Positions 41,101-52,700 of a stretch of DNA of 64,000 nt are shown here, one piece after another (positions within the stretch are counted from its first letter, which is position 1; each line of letters opens with the position of its first letter). A model generated the notes under the pieces. That model was not told where the DNA came from. It was given only the letters and a program-made list of their open reading frames with translations, and ran no database searches. The translations under genes were made by a program, and so were the position numbers. The stretch is from the NCBI GenBank assembly GCA_018873245.2, contig JAEMBT020000003.1, forward strand, positions 11,191,843 through 11,255,842, in the 5' to 3' direction. Source of the DNA: Archegozetes longisetosus. Taxonomy: Eukaryota > Arthropoda > Arachnida > Sarcoptiformes > Trhypochthoniidae.

Positions 41101-44100
41101 AGGATTCAAAGTAGGGAACGAACAAAAGATTGGCTCACATGTAGTGCTAGTCTTATCTGTAAAAATACAGATTTTGTTTGAAATAAGAAGTTTTCTTATA
41201 GAGTTTAAGATTATGCTGTAACCTCCTCTATTTTGGAATCCTTTCTGACAAACACACATATAATCTTCCGCATTGTCACCAAATCTAATACAGCTAGCAT
41301 TTGATTGTCCGCATGCTTTTCCAAGTTTTGGGTCCAACGCATTTCTGTGAGCTTCATTACACGGATCGTATTTTTCGCATTTGAATGCATTAGTTGTTGA
41401 TATATTGACATAATTCTGTTTGCAAGCACAAACAGCTTCTGCTTTAGAATCAGTTGGTTCTAGACAGTCTTCGGAACTATAATCACATTTTTTGGCAATA
41501 CATTTGGGTTTGTTTTGACACCTAATTTTTGTATAGATAGATGTATTATATAACTTTTTTGGCTTTGTATTCAAGAATATTTTCTCCTAATTACTCATAG
41601 CTATTAAAGTTCCAAAAGGTTTCTTCAGTACAGCTACAGCTAAAGCCATTATAGCCTCCGTTCAAACAATTTCCAGCCTTTCTCTCCTCGCAAAATTCTG
41701 ATCCATTCATCGAAAATCCAGGAATTATCTGAAATCGAAGTATGAGTTCAGAAAAATGATTTCACCTGACTCCTAAAATTCAAGAGCTTTACTTTATGAA
41801 CATAAGAACAATAATCAATAGTTTGACAGTTCTTGTCTGTGAAACCAATGTGGCATTTACACGTGTAATCATTGACGGGCCCATTTCTAACGCATATTCC
41901 TCTTTCCGAACATGTATTATAAGTGGTATCATCAAAAATACAGGGATCGCCTAAATCTACAGATTTTAATTCAAATTCTGCATTTGAATTATTCTTTAAC
42001 AGTACATAATCTACTTTTAGGGCAACTCTAAATGGAGTACTTCTTCTATCGATCGAAATTATTGCAGTTGTAGTATTTTCTTGAGCCTAAAAAGTTTAAT
42101 GTTTGAAACAAGATACTGATAGTTATTTTCTTATCTCTTACTCTATTATTCAAACTTTTATCTCCAATAATAATGTCTGAAACTTGTTTTTGTTGCATTT
42201 GATCATCTAAAACAATAATTTGTAGAACTAAGTTTTTATAATTAGTTTTTGAACTTAAATTAAATCTAAGTTTGTATCCGTCAACATTTTTCAATAGCCA
42301 GTTGCTCATCAGATAAGCTGTTTGTTGAATAGGTGTCGCAATTGCTACAATGGCATAAAAAGGCATTTAAAAGTGGAAAATTTAAGGTTTTCTATTATTT
42401 TTCACTAAGTCCTTGTCTAAAAGAAATTAGAATTCTATTCATTAGTTTTCATACCTTTGAAACTAATCGAATCACCAGGATTCAAAGTCCAAAATCTCTT
42501 TGGTAGAGCTAACGGCCACTGATTTTCCGCCTTAAAACTATCATTCATGCCATTAAACGACCAGTGAGTCAAAAACGGTAATTCGTTCAACAATTTCGGA
42601 TCTTTTTCTCTAAAATCGACATAGCTTTTGATTTGTTTCTTGAAACGCAAAGCTATCATTTCATTGTTAATATTTGAAACTTTAGCAACAAATACAATAT
42701 TGAAACTGGTACCAATAACTTTAGCTAAACTTGTGGCACATAACACTTCTCTGTCTCCTGTTCGTGATGGAAACCAGTCAATAATACCATCGAATTGAGT
42801 TGGAGTTAACGAGATGGCCCTCAAATTTTCATAACTTATTTCTAAACTAGAGTTACCACTGATTTGATAGTAAAACTCGAAACAGGCGTCATGTCTGGTA
42901 TCCATATTATCGACTTTAATATTGAATCTTGCATTATTTTTAGTTGAATAATAAAATGGTAGTATAGCGTCATTCAGGCTTTTAATTATAGGAAGATTTT
43001 TAACGGACCACTTCGTGTCCGTTAGCATTGATTCGAAAATCTCACAGTTTTTTCCTTCACATAAATAAGTTTTCTTTTGAAAAGCATTTCGTACGCAACT
43101 TCAGAAAGAACAAGACCAATCAAAGTTTCTTTTCAATTAAATTAGGATAAAATACAAACCGTTTCTCTTTAGGGCTCCATAAATAGTCATTTTCAGGGCA
43201 TTTACATTGGAATGTTGTGTTCGATAGTAAAATGCATTTTTTCTCATTACTTCCTAGGAGTGAAGGAAGACTTGCACAAAATTGCTCGTAAGTTTTTAGT
43301 TCATCAAACTATAATACAATAAAACATGAATCTTTTCATTAAAAGTTAGACAGTTTTGACAAATTACTTACTTTATCATTACAAATATTGTGAAATTGGC
43401 AATTGTTGCCACCGAAGCTCTGGTCAGTGCAATTACAAACATAATGGTTAGGCCCATATCCCTCACATTTGCCATTATTTTCACAGATATTCTGCCTATC
43501 GCCATATTTATAACACGGATCCCCAATAGATAGACTTTGTAAACTGACTTCAAGATCAGTTTCTGTTTCCCCTGCTGGTAAACTGTATGTAATCTCAAAA
43601 ATTATCTTAAAAGGGTTTTTGATTGAATTAGGAACTAAGATTTTGTTTTCGCTTATCGAGTAATTTGCATCAAAATCTTTAATGTGCATTTTCTCCGCTC
43701 CACTCTCAATGAGCTTTGTTTCATCATTCTCTTGATATAGTATTTTAAAATTTAGTCTAAAAAGCTTATTGTGAGCTCCTTTTTTCAATTTAATTGTATA
43801 GAAGTTTTCCGAAAAGCTAAAGTTTGTGCTATTCGTTATCCAATCGCTTATTATTAATGCTTTTGATTCTTTTCTCGAGTTTAGTTTTGCTGGAATAAAT
43901 TGCAAATTTTCGAAAATTTTATGGGATTAATAAACAAAAAGTAAAAACAAATAGAATCTTGTTACCTCTAAGTGTTATATTAAATGGACTCATGTTATCA
44001 TTTGATTTGATGAATAAATTTTCCGGAATTGTTCTCCAATTTTGAGAAAATGCTGGATTTTTCATAAGGGATGGTTCCCAAAGATCCCAATTTGAAACAA

Positions 44101-47100
44101 AAGGAACAGATTTCTTATCAATTTCAATAACATTAGGCTTAAAACTGATTAAACTGAAAACTGTTTCATTTAGTGAGCCTTCGATTGGATTGATTTGTAG
44201 CGCAAGCGAAAAATCTTCGTGTAAACTATAGCGAAAATCTCTGACACAAAATTTGAGAATATTTTGCGTCTCGAGTAGCGAGACGTCAAATAACTTATTC
44301 TCTTTAGATGTTTTAGATTTGTAGATAACATCCAACTGAAAGATTTGAGTGCTTTTATACTGTAGTTGCAGGCATACATCATATTTAGTAGTATTAATAT
44401 TATTGAAGTTATAAGTCAAACTGTTATCCTTAGCGATTGGATAGTAAGCATTCCCAGATTTTTCCCAGTTTTTCTTTTCTGGATCTTTTATTGGAGAACA
44501 GCCAGTACTAATTAAAGAAAAAGAGATATATTTTTAAGTTCTTAACAAGTTATGTTAAGTCTACTTTCAATATTAGATTTTATTGTTTGGCTAACCCTTG
44601 GCTCTCCCAAATAATATTTTCTCCTTGGCTTACACCGCACAGACATCTAATATCGTTTGTAAGACTCTCACATTCCAGATTCTTTGATTTACAAAATTCA
44701 GATCCAGTCTAAAATTTCAGAAAGTTCAAAACTATCCATAAATTTAAAATATCATTCAATCAAACCTGGTTAGTAGTTTTAAAAGGCCTATCGCAGTAAT
44801 TATCTACTTCACAGTATTTTCCAGTCCACGGATTAGGACATGTACAGTCTGGCTCATTGGGAATATCAGTGTACTCATCAGAATGACATATGCCCTTATT
44901 TTGACAATGAAGACTAGTAAAACATGGATCACCAAAATGTATGAGTCTCAGCTCGAAATCAACTTTCACTTCTTTGGTTTCATGAGGCGGTTGAAAATAT
45001 TCTATATTGAATCTCAACTTAATGTAACGAGAATTCATGAATGGACTAAATTTGAAGCTATAAATTCTCAGTTTTTCGTCATTATTCTCTAGTTTCTGTA
45101 TGACATCCGAACAGTGCGATAACCAATCGCACACTTCAGGCTTAATCGTAAATGCTTTGAAAAGCTTCTTATCTAAAACTTTAACACTATATTGTGGATC
45201 AATTAAATGTAAATTTGGATCGTATCGAATCCATAAGCTGTTTAGTTGTGCCGATGCAGGAGTTCTGCTTTCAGCAGTCGCTAAAATTGATCAAAAATTT
45301 TGAAATCAAATTTACTTCTTTTTTACTGAGAAATAGATCTAAACAATCACAAAATATAACTAAGAAACTAAATTAGAAGTCAATACCTGAGAACCGTATA
45401 AAATCATCGCTTTCTTTGTCAAACAATCCTTTAGTGTCAGGTATAAGTTGATCCCACTCATCCTTCCATGTTCGATTATTCCCATCTTGTAAAACCATTT
45501 GATTCAAAAATGTCTGCGATTTACTCGCGAAATCCCATTTACTTTTACTAAGCCTAGGAAAATCTTCAACTTTTAGGGCAAACCAATTAATACCATCATT
45601 GCTATAGTCGTGTTGTTTAACATTCAATGATATGACATATTCTATAGCATTCAATGCAATCAAATCTCTTAAACAGAATGTCGTTTTCTCGAAATTTCGG
45701 TTAGTTTTACTGGTTTTAGGCCTTATTGTTAATATAGTGTCTTTTACTGTTTCATGCTTTACATTATAGTTAACATAAATTTTTGTATCTTTTTTATATG
45801 AAGCCCAGTATTCAAAAGTAAAGCAAACATCATTTTCATTCAAGTCATCATTTCTGCTGATTTCAAACGAGTTATCTCTTGCTACTGGATAGTAATGAAT
45901 GGTACTTGGGGTCAAATTTTCCATAGGTTTAGACCACACGAAGTTTGTGTTTATGTTCCAATCACATTTATCAGAACTTATGCATTGGAATGCATCACAT
46001 TGTTGTGGGTCCATATTTGGGTCGATAGCGCAATAAACTTTAACTATGATAGTTAGAAAAATTTACATTTTCAATATCTAATAGAAAACAGAGTTAAAGT
46101 AGGCTTAAATATATAACTTGTTATACCATTCTATGCGTCAAAATAATCTATAAATTATTTATGAAATAAAGTCAATAATAAAAATATCTCACTTTTCAGA
46201 TCTCTTATCGCAACAAAACTTTTTTCGTTGTATTTGTTTTTGATTGTTTTCACATTTATAACAAGTTTATCATATTTTATGTTTGTTATGTTCTCTGATA
46301 AAGACATCCATTTGTCTTGAGTGTTATTTTCTAAGGTTCCAGTCGATAATGTTATATTTGTATCTTTGCCTTCAATCCAATACTATCAATAAAATCACGT
46401 AAAAATTATAACTTATCAAAGAACAAGTTGGATAAAGCTTTTTATCAGTTTTTCTATGTTCTTTAAGTTTAGTTCAATCATACCTTAAAGGAAAGCTCAA
46501 ACTTTATTACATTTTTGTCGCTATAATCGGGGAATTTAATTTTATCGGTGCCCAAAGTACAGCCATTATTGCAGTCATTAGAGAAGAATAAAAAATCTTT
46601 TGGTTCATTATCCGAAATATTAGATGGAGGCGGAAAATATTTATTCCATTGATTTAATGAATATTCTTCTGTTTCTTTTGGCTGTGGGTCAACAAGATTT
46701 CCTTTTTCTTCATTAAAATTCTTATTTTGAGTTTGAATTTCATATTCAACTAGGATATATTTCTATAGTTAGTGGAAGACAATTATTGAGAAATAAAACT
46801 TTGAAAATTACTTTTGAAGTCTTTGAAAGCTATGATAGCCTGGTTTCCAGGACTTATTCTGATATCAAAGTCTGACAGATTTTGATACGACATAACAAAC
46901 TCGCATGGCATCCATTCCCCGACATTGTCAGACTTGTATCGATCAGAAATTCTGTGCTGAACGTTATTTATTATAACAACTGTTTGTGTTTCAAAGACAT
47001 CAGAATTAGACCAGTACTAGAATTAATAGTCACATAAATGACGTAAAATTAGCACAATGTATTAATAAATTTGATTTGAGTAATACTCAGGAAATGCAAA

Positions 47101-47591
47101 CATTTTTGACATTAAATGGCTTGATTTTTTGTTTCATTACCTTAAAACTTAATTTCAAGAACTGAGAACTATTTTTGAATTGCTGTATGAAAGATGACTT
47201 AAGTTTCCAATTCAATATTTGGGTTTTGTTTTGTATATAATAAAATTGAGTTCTTTTTCCATTGTTGGTATCAGTTACGTCTTCTATAGGCCAACCGGAC
47301 TCAATTAATTCCCATTCGTTTGGAACCAATATTGAATCTAATGAATATTTCAATTTATTTACAGATAGTTTAGAAAAGGTTTCTCAAATCTCTAAAATAA
47401 AGTGTTCTTTTCGAATATACGAAAAAATTCTAATCGGATTTTAAGCTTTTAAAAATCTTTGAATCATTTTATGAAATTTAATGTTAGCTTTTCTTACCTG
47501 ATATTAGCTCAGTATTACGTGAATTACTAAAACATGACAAGAAAAGTAATAAAGGTAGGTTTAGTAAGAAATTAAGTTTTCTAAAATCCAT
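37677..47591 (-). CDS. Large modular EGF/MAM-like type I membrane protein, Bm86-like C-terminal block (2307 aa model)
   Basis: I assembled 21 exons whose phases all agree: 47591-47498, 47382-47141, 47016-46812, 46749-46484, 46382-46193, 46043-45387, 45280-44766, 44708-44596, 44507-43966, 43889-43372, 43308-43160, 43098-42455, 42344-42142, 42086-41793, 41728-41595, 41521-41223, 41156-40875, 40157-39154, 39093-38907, 38124-37966, 37903-37677. The start is an ATG followed by a signal peptide (LNFLLNLPLLLFLSCFS). Then come two MAM-like beta-sandwiches (about residues 32-332), three tandem modules (333-1588), a Cys-rich EGF array resembling Bm86/ATAQ (1589-2232), a final EGF, one TM helix (GIIILSILLILTVGLLAIFVV) and the short tail RSAEQRFN. 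Many NxS/T sites indicate a glycosylated cell-surface protein. Most introns are 55-150 bp; two are about 0.7-0.8 kb. Function is unknown; adhesion or receptor is inference. Confidence 0.8.
38907..41521 (-). CDS. Bm86/ATAQ-like EGF block of the modular protein (exons 16a-18)
   Basis: Dense cysteines in EGF-like spacing: CQNKPKCIAKKCDYSSEDC, CACKQNYVNIS, CVCQKGF, CMCKKGYK, CLCPVGKVF, CVCKPGYVW. Between EGF runs, exon 17 has a Cys-poor domain (about FANNLIEALKSIIG to AKICIPYGGEPKNCFFL) that resembles the inter-EGF region of tick Bm86, where a similar ECD/NCT...KPL...L..C order occurs. Family similarity is from memory. Exons 16a and 16b are split by a proposed 63-bp in-frame intron (41157-41222). 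Confidence 0.6.
41595..43098 (-). CDS. Module 3 of the modular protein (exons 12-15)
   Basis: Exon 12 starts with Cys pairs (CVRNAF, YLCEGKNC) and holds CFEFYY. Exons 13 and 14 together correspond to the single second exon of modules 1 and 2, split by one extra phase-0 intron of 55 bp. Exon 14 ends with DLGDPCI and an EGF repeat (CSERGICVRNG, then CKCHIGFTDKNC). Exon 15 is the short Cys piece (FCEER, CSCTEETFW). The outer phases are the same as in the other modules. Confidence 0.7.
43160..44507 (-). CDS. Module 2 of the modular protein (exons 9-11)
   Basis: Same layout as module 1. Exon 9 has the CLQLQY sandwich half. Exon 10 ends with SIGDPCY and an EGF repeat (CENNGKCEGYG, then CNCTDQSFGGNNC). 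Exon 11 is the short Cys piece ending CKCPENDYLW. Phases are again 1,0,2. Confidence 0.7.
44596..46043 (-). CDS. Module 1 of the modular protein (exons 6-8)
   Basis: Exon 6 begins with a Cys-rich linker (QCDAFQCISSDKCDW), then a sandwich-like region with CFTFEYW. Exon 7 continues the sandwich and ends in FGDPC plus one EGF repeat (GDPCFTSLHCQNKGICHS, then CTCPNPWTGKYCE). Exon 8 is a short Cys-rich piece (GSEFC, CLCG, then W). Entry and exit phases are 1,1,0,2. Confidence 0.7.
46193..47591 (-). CDS. Exons 1-5 of the modular protein: signal peptide and paired MAM-like domains
   Basis: Exon 1 gives the signal peptide and ends phase 1 (donor GTAAG). Exons 2-3 and 4-5 form two parallel pairs. Each first exon ends LKLSFK or IKFELSFK in phase 0, and each second exon starts YWSN or YWIE, has a central W, and ends near IAFKDFK or VAIRDLK in phase 1. 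The order F.Y, W, and a final I..KD resembles the MAM beta-sandwich, but the usual disulfide cysteines are mostly absent. MAM-like is therefore a tentative label. Confidence 0.55.
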
Positions 47592-48334
47592 TCATTTAAA
47601 TGAGAAGTGGTTTGACGTAAAAATTAAGACAATTTCGATAAGAATTCAAGTTTATTATGAATTTTTTTTTTGATATAACAAATAACTAATTTTACTGGAT
47701 GATTGCGCCAACAATACACGAATGAAATAATATAATTAAGTTTCTCTAATTGAATCAAAGCTGAACCCAATGAGCAAAAACTTTGGAATCAAGTAAATGA
47801 ATGATACTTGAAGAAAGTTATGTATAATATGGAATGCGAAGTTAAGTTCTTGAGTTTTTAGATGAAAACTTAATCCGTTTGACTCATAAATGAAGATATT
47901 TTTGATTTTGTCATACAGTAAACCTTAGATTAATTTTGTGTTTTATTTTATCAAGCAAGTGTCAACACTTAATGATTCATGTTTACTAAATGTCCAACAC
48001 TTCAAAAAAATGCTTTTGATAACAGAAAAAATCTGAGTCAAGTTCAGAGTAAAAGAATGTAATCTTTAATATTGCGGTGTAACATGAAATATTAACCAAT
48101 CTTAAAAATGATTACTTAATTTATACCTTTTAAACTTAATAATCCTAGATACAATTAGCATCTGACAGAGAGCTCTTTCCTATGCTTTTAGGATACTACT
48201 TCCTACGGTATGCACTCTTAGGGCTCAACAGCTTTACTTCCGAAGCATTGTTTGCGACAACTTTACTGCCAAAATATTTAATAAAACTTTCAAATAGACT
48301 TGGAGTAATCTTTTGATCTTAAATTAAAGGAATT
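47592..48334. other. Upstream of the modular gene, no feature recognised
   Basis: The promoter should lie here, but I see no convincing TATA or initiator context. An A/T homopolymer run lies near 47660. Confidence 0.4.
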
Positions 48335-48478
48335 TATACTAAAAAGGCTTATTGAATTCTATAGAATTGCGTCGACTTCTGTAGAATTGAACTACATACA
48401 GTTTAATTCATCTCAATTCAGTTGAATTCTGCAGGATTTGATATAATTCTGTGGAGTTCAATAAGCCTTTTTAGTATA
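48335..48478. mobile_element. Hairpin MITE, 144 bp
   Basis: The ends are inverted repeats: TATACTAAAAAGGCTTATTG at the left and its exact complement at the right, with weaker pairing continuing inward (GAATTC/GAGTTC region). The TA at both outer ends would fit a Tc1/mariner-type target site. Non-coding. Confidence 0.75.
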
Positions 48479-49304
48479 GTACTGAACACATGAGAACTAA
48501 AATATTTTCAAAAATAATGTTTGTTTCAAATATTGTGTTGAATCTATTATTCATGAAGTTCTGAAACATGAGTACTTCACAGAGTTGCACGAAAGATTTG
48601 TAGAAAGAACTTCTCCAGAGCTTTCATTTGATACTAGTAACCAGTTATTTTGACTGTTAATCGTAAAACTATACTCAACCGCAAATTTTGACTGTCGAGT
48701 TTGAAGCTCTGAAATCAGGAATTTTCGACAAAGCGAAAACACACGTATTCAATTATTTTTTGAGTAATTTTGATTCCAGTCATCAGAATTCATAGTTCCC
48801 ATTGGTTAATTCTGTTTGAATTAACGTTATTTATGGACATGCCTAATGAAGCAGGATGATATAATTCTCGCAGAAGGCTGGTTGGAACTATAGGTACTTA
48901 CCAAAAAAATATCGAAATTCTTTGATCTCTAGAAGTTGAAAATCATCTAAAACCTAAGTATTCAGTTTCGTCAACGACTGTACATAAATTTAATAATTAA
49001 TTTCTCATTAGCAGCTAAAAAGGCTTTAATTTGTTTGGGATAAGAGTAAAGTAATTCCTGATATGAGGAAGAATTTTAAGCTTTAAAAATATGATTAGAC
49101 TGAAGAGAAAGAATTAATTGGGAAATAAGTCGAGAAGTAAAATTAGAAAATTTTGAGAGTATAGTTCAAAGGTAGGAATACATACTAATAAAGTTTCATG
49201 AATAAGATTAAAAAGGTTTTTAAACAAAGTCTCCCAGTTACTATATTTGAAATCATTTCACGAAATTAATTTTATTCATTTTTAACTTAAATACAATCCG
49301 TATT

Positions 49305-49730
49305 AGAGTCAAACCTGAAATTCGACATTAATAATCGAAAAAATAAATGACCTCGAGTATGGCCTCTTTCGATTAGTATGGTTAGAAAGATTCAAATGAT
49401 GTATAGATTATATGTCTACATCGGAAACATACTCGCCCACGTTGAAAAATTAATTGAAATTTGGTGTGGAAGTGACCACGAAAGTGATTACGGAGCGGTC
49501 ATGAAAGTGACCTTGAGGTCAGATGTGTTTTAATTGTCATCAGTTTGCTATGTTCTATTTGTTAAATAAAGCTTAAATCGAAATTCGACCTATTCGTTCC
49601 AAAAACGTCGAATTTTCGGGTTGATCTCGTATGATCTTGAGTCCTCATTCGATTTGTATGGTCGAGACGAGTCCAACGATATATAATTTATTCATCTACG
49701 ACGTCGGGAACATACCCGTCCACGTTTGCT
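49305..49730. repeat. Two diverged direct repeats of about 140 bp
   Basis: Unit 1 (about 49312-49443) and unit 2 (about 49575-49728) share the order AAATTCGAC, then CTCGTATGATC-like, then TCGATTNGTATGGT, then GGGAACATACCCGTCCACG-like (GGAAACATACTCGCCCACG in unit 1). They are separated by AT-rich DNA with GTGACC triplets. They could be ends of an LTR-like or satellite element. Origin unknown. Confidence 0.5.
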
Positions 49731-49739
49731 ATAGTCCAG

Positions 49740-52700
49740 CCAATTGTTGTGTATTATTAAGTTGTAAAAAGCTATTTAGAATAAAAACCAAGTTAAATAA
49801 ATTATGATTATCTGCAGTTTATGTTTAGTTAACTCTGAATTTTTTCAATCAATTTCAAGTTTTTACTGATATTAATCAAAAAGCAGTTAATTATTGAAAT
49901 TTTTTAGTAGAAATCAAAGGAAAATGAATTTAAAGTTCAGTACAGTTTTGATAATACAAAAGACATAGCTTTCAATTAAATCTAGAAATCAATGATATTT
50001 GAAATAGTATTATGAACGTAATTGTTAAATACTCAAAACAACAAAGTAATAACTGATTGATTGGGTATAATTCATATAAAAAACTGCTATATTAAGCTAA
50101 CATTTACAAAAAATTTAATTCTATTCAAATGCTTGATAACTAAAATAAATAATAATGATAAAATCAAATTTTTAATCAATAATTAAAATTAAGATTTACT
50201 GATTGTATATACCGTATAATTGAATTTGAACGTTTTGAGCTCAGATATTCGGGATCATTGATTCTCAGATGATTGAAGAAACAAATCAAATCTTTTTGCT
50301 ATAGGTTTCAAATTTGAATAGAGTCAGAGTATATAATTGATTCAAATATCTGCTTCTATATCTTAATCTCAATGTTTGCCAGAATTTTTGGAGAAGTTCT
50401 TCCCTATTCTATAAGGAACCAATTTTTTACGCAACCACGTTTTTGTTTTTCGAGTCGTGTTATGGCATTGACTTCTCGTTTTCAACCAAATACTGAAAAT
50501 AATCTTCAGACAAATCATTATAAGCGACGATAACATTATCTTTGAGGAATTTGACGAGCTTTACAGTAGTTTTAGTGAAGTTGTCCCTTTGTCTAGTTTC
50601 TTGATTCTCTATTGTGTTTAATTAACCATTTCTCCACTTTCGTCCTTGCCGATTCCTCAGCTCGTAATCTCAATATTGCAATATCTGACATGGTTGTTAA
50701 CATCTACTCTCTCAACTTCTTTAGTGGTATAATTGATGGACTGATGTTTCAAATTAGGGCATTCTTTTCTATTCATAGCATTATATCCCTTAAGCTGCGG
50801 ATCGCCGACTATTTCTCTGGTCATATCTTGAGATAACAAAGATTGTGACTAATCTTCGGACAATCATATGTTATGCAAATATAAATTCTCTTATTTTAAA
50901 TCAGTTTTTCATTCTTTTAAAATAGTTTGCCAAACAGTTATCTTTAAAATGCTTTATATTTTATGTAATGCTTTACTAACGCTTTCAAGGTTATCATTGT
51001 ATTAACGTTTGCTATGAAATGCGGTGAATATTTTAAAAGAATAACAATTCAGATCTATTTTGTTTATATAGGATATATTAAAAAACTGGTAAAGGGAGTG
51101 AGTCTTGGGGTGGAGGCCTCGAGGAGAGGACCTCATTATGCCTCTAAGTGAATGTGATAAAGTGTTAGAAAGAAGAAAAATCTTTTAATATGTGAAAACC
51201 TTTAAATATGTTTATAACATTTTTATGTATCAATCAAATAATGAAATCATGTCTAAATCCTATGTTATATTTCTTTATCTATTTGCTATTAAATATTATT
51301 TTAGTTAATTATAATTTTTAAAGAAAATAAAAGACTGCAATCAAGCAAAGTATAATATTACTAATATTTTAATAGAATATTCGGTTCAGAATTCGGGATA
51401 AATAGTTAACTTTAGTCCTCAGTTATGCGCTTAGGTATATGAGCTCGAACCTAAACGGCATAACACGTATTTAATAGGATCTTTAACTTTATATACTTTT
51501 CTACATTCAAGTGCTTCGATTCGATATGAAATAACGGTATAGAGAGCACGCTCTTCAAACCATTCACATAATTAGAGTTTACTTCGATTTGATTCTAGTG
51601 ACCTTCGAGAACTTCCATATCCGCAACACAACGTACGACTCCTGAGAGCATCGATCGAACAGTTACAATTGGTACATTCTGATAGTCTCAGTTGACTTTT
51701 TGTACTCTTGCAACTAATTTTAATTTTTAATAAGAATTGCGCTCTAAACTTGTAATAGCAATTACATAAAAGTAGCATTGATTCGAATGAGTTTATTGTT
51801 TAATTAACATTATTTTACTATTATAAATTTTTAATTTTTAAAAGAAATTTTATATTAATATCAATAAATTTATAAAGGATAGAAAGTTATTGATATTCTC
51901 TCACCATCTTTTCTAAGTTAATAGTAATGCCAATATAAGATTGATGTACAAGAATTCTGCCTAAGTTACATGTACTTTAGTGAGTCAAATTCTTAAAAAA
52001 CAAATTTTCATTCATTGTCATTATAATAGTATCTGAGCCTATTTTCTACTTTGTTTTTATTAATTTCCTTATGTTGTTTTCCGCACAAAATTCATTATTT
52101 TCCATACTTTTGCATCAAAGCAGCACAAATGATTCAACTTGTGATGTTATAATGATTTGAGAGTTTTGAAGACTTTACTGAATTCAGTTCATTGCATCCA
52201 AACCTTTCGTTATCTGCGATTTTCAAATCTAAAATTTCAGCCGTTAAAAGATAAGCTTTGATGTAATTTTGATTGTTTGCTATCAATTTATTCTTTCAAA
52301 TACTTCCGAATTCGTTAGCTTTAGATCAAAATTGTGATCCTTTTGTGAAATATCAAGCATAGAAGTCGAAAAGTACTTCTCTACTTGTTTGATAAAGCAA
52401 AGGGGTTTAATTACATTCTAAACTTTATTCAGCATTTAACTCAATACAAAGTTAACCGAATACTGACTTCACCTTAGTTATTCCATATTTATCGGAGTTG
52501 ACACACTATAAGTTTATATCATTGAGTTTTGAGTTTGAGAAATATTTATTAAGTTAATGAGTAGGAAACTTCATATATACTGCACATTAAATATAACCAT
52601 TAATAATAATCGTATAATCAATAAATACAATTTTCCCTACAAAGATACGAACCCCAAATCCCTTCTCTTAAAAATGGTCTGTTTCAAGATATAATTATTA

